Origin: Saposhnikovia divaricata
Lineage: Eukaryota; Streptophyta; Magnoliopsida; Apiales; Apiaceae
Assembly (NCBI GenBank): GCA_036435485.1
Contig: CM071598.1
Span: forward strand, 105,584,501-105,648,500
Direction: 5' to 3'
Length of the DNA stretch: 64,000 nt
The notes below the pieces were generated by a model, which was not told the origin of the DNA, ran no database searches, and was given only the letters and a program-made list of their open reading frames with translations. Positions 53,589 to 64,000 of the stretch are shown in pieces (within the stretch, counting starts at the first letter, position 1; every line of letters starts with the position of its first letter). The position numbers were made by a program, and so were the translations under genes.

Positions 53589-55764
53589 TGTAACGCCCCC
53601 AAATCTGAGGTCAAAGATTCAGGTCGTCACGTCACCATTCAACCATATCATACCTGTATTAACTTTACAACTCAACAATACATCCATTTATACCTCAATC
53701 TTACACACAATCAAGTTAGAGTCTCAGAAACGATAATCAAAAGTGCCACTAAATATTATAATTCATTTGTACAAATCAAAGTCTTACGCAATTCCACTTA
53801 TACAACTACACTTGAAGACAAATCTTACTATTACAGTTGAAAACCTATCAGACTCACTCTGCAGTATTTATCAGGAACTAAATCATCTCCGGGGTAAATC
53901 TTCTACTCCTCTTCTGCTGTCGCGGAGTTAACCGACCAAATTCTTCTCTTTCTGAAAAGTTTTTATAAAGCAAGAATGAGCTACATAATGCTCAACAAGT
54001 TCACCATTTTGTAAAATAATAATGTGGTTCATTTCGAAAACGTTCCCAACTATATGGGCATATATCTCAGATTTCAAAACATAATTGGACAATATATATG
54101 TCCGAGTTTGAATAACACATCTATGCTCACTAAGGAGCTTTAAGAACAACATATGAACTCTTTATAAGGTTCCCATTTAAATATATCTCAAGTTTGAAAA
54201 TATATACATATGAGTATATCATTTTCGGCAAAACACTCTACGATTAACATACTGTACAAGGAATACATCATTGCAAACCTCTTTCCTTCCATTAGCTTAG
54301 AAGGTTTCTCATACAAAACATTTCATTCTTTGAGAAAATTGCAAGAGTGCACTAACACGTGCCAATCTTTATAGAAAATCTTGCAGTTCAAGATACTGCA
54401 CGATGTCAATATTTTCTCATCAAAAACCACACTATCAGCAACTTGGCACTTAGGCCCAAGAAGTAGTGTTTGAGTATTTTTCCAAAGTGGAGGATGGGAC
54501 TGGAAGAAAACATAAAAACCTGACAGGGATTGACGATGATCATTCGCCACATCCAAGTCCAATAATCCGTGGGTCTTCTCTACCGGTAGAAGGATAGAAA
54601 CTACATCCTTCATACACTTAGATCATGGTTCATAACACTCATGGAGATATATATATATATATATATATATATTATCCATAGTCATAAAAGTCACAATCTC
54701 AACATCAAAACTCAAGATCCATGCTATCCAATACATATACAACCAAGATTAGTTCTCAAACACATGGATCTACTACCATACTTTATAAATAATACATAAC
54801 CAAGAGGGTTTGAGATTTTTATACCTTCTTGAGCACCTAGAGGCCTTGGGTAAGCTTTACACAACTCAACAACACCTTAGATGGTCTCCTACAACACTTA
54901 CAATGCAAGATCTAAAGGAAAAACAAACATGGTTACTATTCACCCAAGCTTTAACAATTTGTAACTTGAAATTGGGTGGATAAAATGGCTTGAAATTGCT
55001 AACATACCTTGTCTAGATGATGTAGATGACCTAGGATTTATGGTGTGAATTATGAGTGATGTAAGAGGGGGAGAAGAATTTTTTCTTCTCTCTTTTCTTT
55101 GCTTTGGCCGAGAGCACTACAAGAGGGGGGGGGTTTGTGTTTTGTGTTTTGTGTTGTGTTGGTGAATAATGCATAAAGTTATGTTAGGTTGGGTGATACA
55201 TATCATATATGTATAGGTAGTACTAGCAAGGTATGGCCTCATGTACTATGTGTTCCCCCTTTTGAAAAAGCAACCAACTAGATACTATTCATCTTCCAAT
55301 GGCTAACTAGTTTGCTTGATTTCTAACCACTTGGTTGCATGGGCTTGCATGCAATACTACTCCTTGCATTATTATTCTTCCACCAATGCTTATTATCTAA
55401 TCTTTAATTCGTATCGTATCTTAATTAATCTCTCGTAATAATATTTTGTCGCGTAGAGATTTCCCCTATAATTCCTTAAGTACTAATTGTGTAAATTCCT
55501 CGAATATCCATAATTCCTCGTCATAATTCTTAATAAATCCTTTAATACTCTAACCATTCTCAAATCCCAAGTTTTATAAATATTACTAACAATAAGACTC
55601 CTCCCTTCACAATCTTCCTTTTTATATTACATGATAAATGCAACAACGCAGTTTCTCAGACAATCAATTCTATTAATCAACAGGGATGACTAGAAAGGTT
55701 CCATAATGATAATGTCACAAGATATTAAATAAAGGAAATATTACCAAAAATTAGGGTTCTTACA
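53589..55764 (-). repeat. Element A copy 2, 3' LTR with internal deletion
   Basis: This 2,176-bp LTR lacks the segment equivalent to copy 1 3145-4630. The joint at 54608-54612 reads CATCC-TTC-ATACACTT, so three bases (TTC) at the joint are either filler or left from the third tandem unit. It starts TGTAACGCC and ends TTCTTACA, the unconverted form of the terminus. Confidence 0.92.
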
Positions 55765-55777
55765 GCCTCCCCTCCTT
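55765..55777 (-). other. Polypurine tract of element A
   Basis: Minus-strand AAGGAGGGGAGGC directly abuts the LTR start TGTAAGAACCC. It primes plus-strand DNA synthesis in gypsy elements. It is absent from copy 1, where the flank tract replaces it. Confidence 0.88.
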
Positions 55778-55797
55778 AAAAGGATTCCGTCCCGGAA

Positions 55798-56745
55798 TCA
55801 GGTTGAAAACAGTTGGGGGTGCTTTTCACGCATCGCGCTCTCTAGTTCCCATGTTGATTCTTCGACATTCTGATTCCTCCACAAAACTCTCACTAATTTG
55901 ACAACCTTGTTCCTAAGCACCTGTTCTTTTCTTTCCATGATTTCTACGGGTTGCTCCACATATGCTAAGTCTGGTTGCAGATCCACTGGATCATATTCTA
56001 TCACGTGTCGGAAGTCGGTATGGTAGGGTCGTAGCATGGACACATGGAACACATTATATACTTGCTGCCAGCTCAGGGGTAAAGCCAATTCATAGGCTAA
56101 CCTTCCAACTCATTTCAAGATCTCAAAAGGTCCAATAAATCTTGGGATTAGCTTCCCCTTCTTACCAAATCTCATCAATCCCTTCCACGGTGATACCTTC
56201 AACATCACAACTCTCCTACCTCATATTCCTTGTCTTTGCGGGTCTGGTCCGCATACTTCTTCTGTCTGTCTTGGGCCCCTACCAGCCGTCCTCTTATGAG
56301 CTCAATAGTTTCTCTTGTCTGTTGGACCAGTTCAGGCCCTAAAATCTTCCGCTCTCCAACTTCTTCCCAACACAAGGGAGACCGACATCTTCGTCCGTAT
56401 AAAGCTTCATATGGGGCATTCCTATACTCGCATGGTAACTGTTGTTGTAGGAAAATTCGATCAACGACAAGTGGTCATCCCAACTTCCCTTAAAATCGAT
56501 GGCACATACTCTCAGCATGTCCTCTATGGTCTGGATGGTTCTCTCACTCTGTCCGTCTGATTGGGGGTGGTATGCAGTACTCATGTTTAACTTGGTCCCC
56601 ACACAATCCTGAAAAAAATCCTCCAGAATCCTGGAGTTGAACCTTGGGTCTCTACCAGATACAATGCTCACAGGAACCCCATGCCTTACCACGATCTCCT
56701 TAGATATCTCATAAAATTTGACCCTTCGAAACAATGGGTTTCGTA
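55798..56745 (-). pseudogene. Integrase with chromodomain-like tail, element A copy 2
   Basis: Recognisable integrase starts near 56745 with KFYEISKEIVVRHGVPVSIV, followed by SGRDPRFNSRILEDFFQD, AYHPQSDGQSERTIQTIEDM and SLIEFSYNNSYHASIG. A one-base slip near 56415 is followed by ALYGRRCRSPLCWEEVGE, a linker, YNVFHVSMLRPYHTDFRHVI and a terminal chromodomain-like LRNKVVKLVRVLWRNQNVEE-STWE ending in a stop at 55798. The second Asp and the Glu of the D,D,E triad are visible; the zinc-binding end and first Asp lie in the decayed part. This order is that of Tekay/Del chromoviruses. The slip, an interruption near 56110 and the missing N-terminus make it inactive. Confidence 0.9.
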
Positions 56746-59700
56746 AAAAAATAATAATGACTTTTACATACACTCGTCTGTACCGTAAAGACGTAATATC
56801 AATTCGAAATCTTCGTTTGATAATTCGTACATATCGTGGTTGCAAAGATTTCTCATCCACCCATAGAATTACTATTCATCCAGGTTTCGAATATTCCCGA
56901 AAGTTAGGGTTAATGCAGTCTCCTCTCCTTAAAAGGGTTATTTCTTAAGAACCTAAGGATAATAGTTGTGGATACAATCCCAACCTTACCTTTTCCAACT
57001 CTCAGGTTGACACTTCAACCCTATTGTTCTCTCCCTTGGTCTCACCAACGCCTTAATGTTGTTCCTCAACGCATACTCTCCTCGACCTGTATTCCTTATC
57101 GGTTGTTCTATGATTGAAAATTTCTATCCCCCTACTTATACGTTCCTCTGCTACCTTGTTCATAGTATCCGTGTTGAGTCCTTGCATCGTTGGCCATGGA
57201 TACTTTGTGGTCGTTTCTATAATCTGAGACAACGTTAATACGCACGGTATTCCTCATTTTCCTTGGCTTGATTAGCACGCATGTGTTGCCTCCCGTCCGT
57301 CGTTACCACTTGCTGTGGATATTGTATAGTCTTCGGTATACGTCGAACCAGTTCAGCTACTATATCCCTCGTTCATTGACTTCTTCGTAACGCAAGAGAA
57401 GCGAAGCTTCTTCTTTCGCAGTACGCTCTACAGGAGACGTCCTTACGTTCGCATGGTGATGATCGTGATAACAACATTCATTTCATGGATAAGTTTTTAT
57501 TCTCGACTGCCCCGTGAGGCCGAAGGCACGACACTAAATATAAATTCAATCGTCTGGACAATTCTTCTTCCCTGTCCGTCAGCCACAGATCAAATTAGTA
57601 CATACGCTCAATCTCTTTGTTAGATATACTTGAAAGCACCTTCAATATTTGAAGTTTAACCTTAAGTCTTTATCCGACGTAATCGCTGCAGAAGTTTTAT
57701 ATTGCACCACCATCACTTCCGTATATAAATCGATGATCTTCTAAATGGAAAGTCTCTCGTATGTAAATCACTTGGTCCAACAATTATAAATCAACTAGGG
57801 CCATCTCTTGGCTCGGTCTCCGGCGACCTACTCATGAAGTTCATTATAATTCTGTCCACGTTCAAGATTTTCTACAGGCGGAATTAATCCACTAGATTTC
57901 TATCATTCTGCTTTTGGCATGTCGCGTTTGCACTTAATAGTTTGCCAATACCATTCTTCATATCCGTTTGCCAAACATTCTATTAATTCTCTGTACATCT
58001 TTGTCCTTCCCCATAATTTATTCATTTTCCTCTAACGTTATTCTTTATTGCATATACTCTATTTTCTTGGCCAATACTGACTGAATTCCAATTTCGAATA
58101 ATCCCCTCTATAGGTATCGGCAACCACACTGGCCTTTCCTGGGAAATAACAAATTTCTCCATTATACTCCCTGCTCCCTTTCGTCACCTTTTCTTTCTTA
58201 TGTTTAGTTCTAATATGAAGATATACTTATGGCACTTGTGGAGAAATTTTCACATTTTTCTCATAAGGTTAACGTCTCAGTTTTATGCGTGAACGCCATC
58301 ATGACTAATCCCAGACTCACGGTTAGTGCTATCTCATAACCTTTATGTTGTTTTAGAAGTATAGGCTATCATCCTTTTTCTACTGCATCAGCACACCTCT
58401 CAAACTCTCGAAAGACGCATCATCGTGACTCTCAAGGTCCTCTTTTTACCATCAAGTATAGCTAACAACGAGGTTGTTGCTAATATCTCATTTCATCCCA
58501 AAACTTTGTTCATTAATCCATAAAGGCTTCTGACTCATTAGTCCATTCAAACGATACTATCACAATTTTATAACGTTTATATTAGTGTGAAATGCCAACT
58601 TTGGCACCGTACATAGGTCGATCTTGAGTTGGTAAAACCTTCTCTTCAACCTTATCTTTGAAAAACAACTACTCATTTTAACTAGTTAACAATTCCTCCA
58701 TTTCCGATAAGGATATCAGTTCTCGATGGTATATGTAAGATGTCATACGCTCGTCCTCCTTCACAACTGGCACCAATCAGCCTGAGGCCTGCATGCTACT
58801 GCGATTCCCAATAAACTTGATTAGGTGGTAATCTCAAAGGATCATTGTCATATATCCACGCATCCATTTGCTATTAGGGGTCTGTTAAACTTTATGTCTC
58901 TCTATGTGCATCAATCCTTTTAAGCTAAATAAAGCTTCACATTCTTGCCACGATATTTCTTCCTTTCTTGTCCATCTTACTCCCAGGTAGTTTCCTCTAA
59001 GGATATGTTTTACATCGCAGTCGATTTGCATTTCTTGGATCAGGAAAAGGCTTGGTAACTCTAGAATTCATTAATATAACATCCTGACAACGGTTGGTAG
59101 GAGCGTGCTCCCAACCACCTCATCATTTCTTATAACTTTCCCCACACCAATATTAAAGGTCTTGTGGTATGCCCTGACATGTTATCTCTACTTCAATAAT
59201 TACTCAGCATAATGCTCTGGCTGCACAATTACAACATTTGGTTTTTGATCTCATATTGGTGTAACGGTTCACAATTGTACCTCCCGTTTACCTTAGAGTA
59301 ATCACTTTGAAAGGAATGGTTTCAAAATAACAAGGTCCAATAGATAATCTCAATAAGAATTCCACATTGGATGTTCCAAGAATGTTGGTGGTTCCAAATA
59401 CTAGGAGTCTCGACTTTTTTGGAGATGTAAGGATGGACAGAAAGAATACAACAAGGTTTATTCCTTCCCGTCCTGATAATTCTGTAATATGACACCATAG
59501 AGAATGTTGCACAAGGGCAATGATTGTTGGGTACAAAAGTCATAAAGACGGTCTTTATACAATTCTTACATCGGGTGGATACTTTTCCTCCTGAATAATA
59601 AGAGAAAATCTAAAGTCGCATTGATGAAGGTCAGCCAATAGAAAGCAATTCTACTCCATGACAATTAAAGAATGAAGTAGTTTGTCACTCAAGTAATCAA

Positions 59701-61942
59701 TGGTTTCAAATAAATTCTCATTGTTTGAAATGAAAGAATAAAATATTCAGGTGATATAAAGTCTGATACGAAGATGGGTAAGAATTCAAGTCGAGTGGGC
59801 GACCTCACTAGGTCTCAATCAAGTTATTCGTCCAACTTTCATCATCATGCTTTACCACATGCAAAATGCATTGCGGAATGAATTAAATTGGGAGTTGGAC
59901 CAGTGAAACAATAACTAGTCCTTTTCAAGAAACACTAGCGACTAGCTAGACAAAATTTGCTAGTTCACCTGTTTGAGACATCACCACCAGCTAGGGCAAT
60001 TAGCTAGGTGTTCTTCACAACATTACAATTTTGAGTAGTTGGAACGATCAACTAGTCATTCATATTGACATAACGACTAGCCAGTTTCGATTGGATAGAA
60101 CGGAATTTCAACATCGTAGCCACTGAAGAAACTTTAGGCTTCTCGGACAACGAATGAAAATAAGAAGCTATTAAGTTTGAAAAAAGAAAACTATAAAATC
60201 TGAAGAGAATGTTCTAGGTATCGGAACAATCGATAACCTCTCATCAAATATTACTTATTAGTGAAACGGTCCACCCAAGGGTGCCTCCATACACATGCTT
60301 TATCAGATCCGACAATAGAATTAAATTCGGAATACCAATATCAAAATGATATCCTTACTATGATTTCAATGTACGATGTACAATCTCATCTTGAATAGAA
60401 GAAATGAATTCACGAGGGACGTCTGGACATTAGATCATCCATGTCCTCAGTAATTTGTTGAATATTTATGAGCTCAACTGAAGAGTGCAAGCATGAAAGA
60501 AGCAATCAAATATCGACATCCGTTAAGTCGTATTCATCGATCAATTAAGGAAATATTCGTTGAACCTTCCTTGGATAATTGAAAGAAAGTGTAAATAGTC
60601 CTGAGCAGAAATAATTATAAACTTCAGATAGAATGCTCGGGGATCAGTTAAGATACTTTGGATGAGTCCCGGTTTCGAGAAAGTATATCACTGGTTGTTA
60701 TTCCACAAGTTTGAAGTAGAAGCTCGGAGGGTTACCTGAGATAACTAATCGAGGTAACATGGTTAGTGAACAGTTTAAAATGAAGTAGTGCACCAGCCGG
60801 TAGTTACCGAAATAAGTTAATAACTATTCGTGCATTCCATTATCACCATTATGAGGGTAATTCCATCTTTTCGTCTTCGTAACACAAGACACCAACTAGT
60901 GCGTCTCTCAATCATCATCTTAAAGTTATTTACCGAGTTAGGGTTTCACAATTATATCTGCCATTTCTGTGCTTTATCTTGAATACCAAGCTTCACGTCA
61001 TTCCACCTGCTAAGTCCATAGGGTCCTACTTCATGCCTTCTGACATGAATCACAAGTGGCCAGTTCCCCCTGGAAACAGATCAAAGAGATCTCTCAAGGA
61101 TCTCAGTGCAGTCCATAGGTTCAGTGGCGGGTGTGTGTATGTGAACATATACCAAATTATTGAGGTCTACAATACATATATACGTAGTCCCTGATAACAT
61201 CTCTATCAAAGGATCCCACTCTAGACCCGCTGGTCCTTTCTTTTGGTGGACTCTGAGATCACTGTATCGCTCGTTGCAACCATATTCAACTTCTCTTGAG
61301 TCCCTTTGTTAATCCTACTTGTTTGTTCTCTAAGTTGAACTACCATGTTCTAGCGTCCGAATCATGCGTGGAATTATCTAGCACGCTCGTCTTATGATAA
61401 CATTCTCGTATCACACATGTAAAAATTCGCCAACAAGGGTAATGGAATCCACAATGACATAGTGACCAACCTTCCGGTAAACCCGTCACTTATCGAAAAT
61501 CGGATCTTATAACCAAGGTAAAAGACTTTCATTACTCCAAGTACTAAGTACCCTTAATTATGTAGGGAAGTCCAAACTTCTTGATTCTTAAAATGCCGCC
61601 TCCTGACTGTGGAGGAATATGGGCCACAAAATTTATGCCAGCCTAGTCATCCGATCATATTGGCAATATCGCCTCTACCTCAGCTGCTCTCGAGATTTCG
61701 CTCTGCTTCCTATATCATTACCTATGATAGGTCATGTACGACTCTCAAATCTCTATTCATCATTCTGAAGGTCTCTAGGGATTCTATTGACCCTAGTATA
61801 ATACCTTCAGTAACACTCCAGTCCATTCTACTCACCGGTACCTCTTCCGGTAGTCCAATCATAAGTTTACTACGATCTCTTATGTTATCTCCTACTTAGA
61901 CTTAACTCTCAACACTTTCGTTTCTGAGTACTGTAACTTATC
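56746..61942 (-). pseudogene. Decayed gag-pol interior of element A copy 2
   Basis: It is nearly identical to copy 1 6206-11411, including the absence of long frames and the same ghost reverse transcriptase segment near 58490-58660. Small differences include a 6-bp deletion near 61003 relative to copy 1 10467-10472. Because the decay is shared, it arose before the duplication. Confidence 0.7.
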
Positions 61943-61954
61943 GCTCTGATACCA
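61943..61954 (-). other. Primer-binding site, tRNA-Met type, copy 2
   Basis: Minus-strand TGGTATCAGAGC lies four bases from the LTR edge at 61959, as in copy 1. Confidence 0.92.
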
Positions 61955-61958
61955 TTTC

Positions 61959-64000
61959 TGTAACGCCCCCAAATCTGAGGTCAAAGATTCAGGTCGTCAC
62001 GCCACCATTCAACCATATCAAACCTGTATTAACTTTACAACTCAACAATACATCCATTCATACCTCAATCTTACACACAATCAAGTTAGAGTCTCAGAAA
62101 CGATAATCAAAAGTGCCACTAAATATTACAATTCATTTGTACAAATCAAAGTCTTACGCAATTCCACTTATACAACTACACTTGAAGACAAGTCTTACTA
62201 TTACAGTTGAAAACCTATCAGACTCACTCTGCAGTATTTATCAGGAACTAAATCATCTCCGGGGTAAATCTTCTACTCCTCTTCTGCTGTCGCGGAGTTA
62301 ACCGACCAAATTCTTCTCTTTCTGAAAAGTTTTTATAAAGCAAGAATGAGCTACATAATGCTCAGCAAGTTCACCATTTTGTAAAATAATAATGTGGTTC
62401 ATTTCGAAAACGTTCCCAACTATATGGGCATATATCTCAGATTTCAAAACATAATTGGACAATATATATGTCCGAGTTTGAATAACACATCTATGCTCAC
62501 TAAGGAGCATTAAGAATAACATATAAACTCTTTATAAGGTTCCCATTTCAATATATCTCAAGTTTGAAAATATATACATATGAGTATATCATTTTCGGCA
62601 AAACACTCTACGATTAACATACTGTACAAGGAATACATCATTGCAAACCTCTTTCCTTCCATTAGCTTAGAAGGTTTCTCATACAAAACATTTCATTCTT
62701 TGAGACAATTGCAAGAGTGCACTAACACGTGCCAATCTTTATAGAAAATCTTTCAGTTCTAGATACTGCACGATGTCAATATTTTCTCATCAAAAACCAC
62801 ACTATCAGCAACTTGGCACTTAGGCCCAAGAAGTAGTGTTTGAGTATTTTTCCAAAGTGGAAGATGGGACTGGAAGAAAACATAAAAACCTGACAGGGAT
62901 TGACGATGATCAGTCGCCACATCCAAGTCCAATAATCCGCGGGTCTTCTCTACCGGTAGAAGGATAGAAACTACATCCGTAACTATCCCCGGGTGAAAAC
63001 TACATCCGTAATCACCCTCGATGAAAACTACATCCGTAATCATCCTTCGGCAACACCTGGGCCGGAATAATAATTGATGGACCGCCTGGCTCACGGCCGC
63101 TTACACATCCCGGGAATCGTTCATCAACGGTTCCCACACCTGCCAGAGTCCCTTTTTCTTTTTCTTTTGAAAACTTGATTTTGATTGAAAACAGAGTAAT
63201 TGAGGTCCGACATCAATCGACCGATGATTCTTGAAATCATACAAGAAGCAGAACCTGACCGGGGGTTTTCAAAAAATGTTTTGAGTTCGAATGAGTTCGA
63301 GTTTGAAAGTATTAAAATGTATCTTGGATTAACTTTGTCTTTCAAATAATGAACAATAATTAATACATAATATTTTAAGATTTAATATTAATAATTAATA
63401 AAATAATTATTCGATAAAATAAACTTTTAATCCAAGATAGGGTTTCGAGTATTTACGAAGATATGAACATAATACTTGAGTATACGATACTCCCCGAATG
63501 ACCCTTCGGGTTTTCGCAATCTAGATACGATATAATAATATACCGCTCCCCAGTCAATAGTATATACAGACCGCTACGACCTCTATTGCTAGAGTCATTG
63601 CCCGAAGAAAACATTTCAATCTAAGTTCAAGGGGTACAAGCATATATGTACTTATTCAATCTCAATTGCATCAATACTTCGATAAACATAGCATTTGATA
63701 TAATTTGAAAACTACAAACACAACAGTAAAATTCCTTGTATATGGATAAGTTTTGAAAAGTAAACTTGCCTTGGTTTGGTTGGGGTGGTCGAGCGTGCGG
63801 ATTCGAACGATCTATACATAAGCAATAATCGTTCGTTAGTACCTTAACAATATCTCTTTAATCATGGGGTTTAGGGGGTACGAAATTAACTTAACGACTT
63901 CGTCTTATGACTCTCTAGCCCCACTATAGGTCCATGTCATCACTCGATTACGCTCGTCACTTACTCGACTTAATTTAATTACCACGTTCGAATCATAATC
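61959..64000 (-). repeat. Element A copy 2, 5' LTR (partial)
   Basis: This is the first 2,042 bp of the right LTR, equal to 11428-13469 with few mismatches. It is cut by the window end. The hairpin motif is at 62340-62371. Confidence 0.93.

Larger units (their letters stand above)
51465..64000. repeat. Segmental duplication, copy 2
   Basis: This is the second copy of window positions 1-13469. It is entered from unrelated-looking AT-rich DNA at 51464 and runs off the window end. It retains the polypurine tract and integrase/chromodomain end that copy 1 has lost (55765-56546), but lacks about 1.5 kb of the left LTR. It may be a true genomic duplication or two haplotypes placed in tandem by an assembler; the sequence alone cannot decide. 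Confidence 0.93.
53589..64000 (-). mobile_element. Gypsy LTR retrotransposon A, copy 2 (partial)
   Basis: This is the same insertion as 2125-15114, carried by the segmental duplication. Left LTR 53589-55764, polypurine tract 55765-55777, integrase with chromodomain-like tail 55798-56745, decayed interior, primer site 61943-61954, right LTR from 61959 to beyond the window. It shows the original 3' structure that copy 1 lost. Confidence 0.93.

Noticed and set aside
1..64000. CRISPR arrays, bacterial operons, riboswitches, organellar genes
   Set aside because: The DNA is plant nuclear in character. The regular repeats found are micro- and minisatellites and LTRs, without CRISPR spacing or cas genes.

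Overview
This window is plant nuclear DNA, very probably from a flowering plant and most likely a eudicot. It is AT-rich and intergenic in character. It contains chromovirus-type and Athila-type Ty3/gypsy LTR retrotransposons, a plant L1/BNR-like LINE, Mutator-like (MULE) elements that carry plant genes, hAT remnants and a hAT MITE. I see no intact host gene, no tRNA or rRNA gene, no CRISPR array and no bacterial or organellar operon. Nearly every long reading frame is a piece of a mobile element or a shadow of one.

Layout. Positions 1-2124 are an AT-rich flank holding a three-exon minus-strand gene fragment with the end of an RRM-like fold. Positions 2125-15114 are a 13-kb minus-oriented gypsy element (family A) with 3.6-3.7 kb LTRs, a tRNA-Met primer site and a perfect TAGTA target duplication. 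Positions 15212-18290 are a MULE carrying a broken plant-mobile-domain (PMD) gene. A hAT transposase remnant follows (18795-19640). Next come a copia-like LTR with a minisatellite (19666-20575), a large gypsy LTR (family B, 20783-23821) and its decayed pol (to 28778). Two Athila-like elements are nested in tandem, each with an LTR, a tRNA-Asp-type primer site and gag (28779-34430). A BNR-type LINE (34431-43085, minus) follows, split by a 3.3-kb solo LTR (TSD TTATG) and by a 583-bp hAT MITE (TSD CCTTCATG). After an AT-rich repeat field (43.1-45.9 kb) comes an outer MULE (45900-49942) with compound inverted termini. It carries an RNase H-like gene and a nested smaller inverted-repeat element holding a captured cytidine deaminase fragment.

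From 51465 to the window end the sequence repeats positions 1-13469 almost exactly: the same flank, the same RRM-like fragment, and the same element A with the same target duplication. This is a segmental duplication with copies 51,464 bp apart, or an assembly duplication. The copies have since diverged. Copy 1 lost its polypurine tract and chromodomain end to a tract copied from beyond its other LTR. Copy 2 lost about 1.5 kb inside its left LTR.

The mobile elements do not form a pathway. What the window records is the order of events: nesting, solo-LTR formation, gene capture by MULEs, LTR-LTR gene conversion that overran the LTR edge, and a large duplication. Element A looks recent by its LTRs but has a decayed gag-pol, so it was probably mobilised by proteins supplied by a relative. 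All identities were judged by eye, without alignment tools or database searches.
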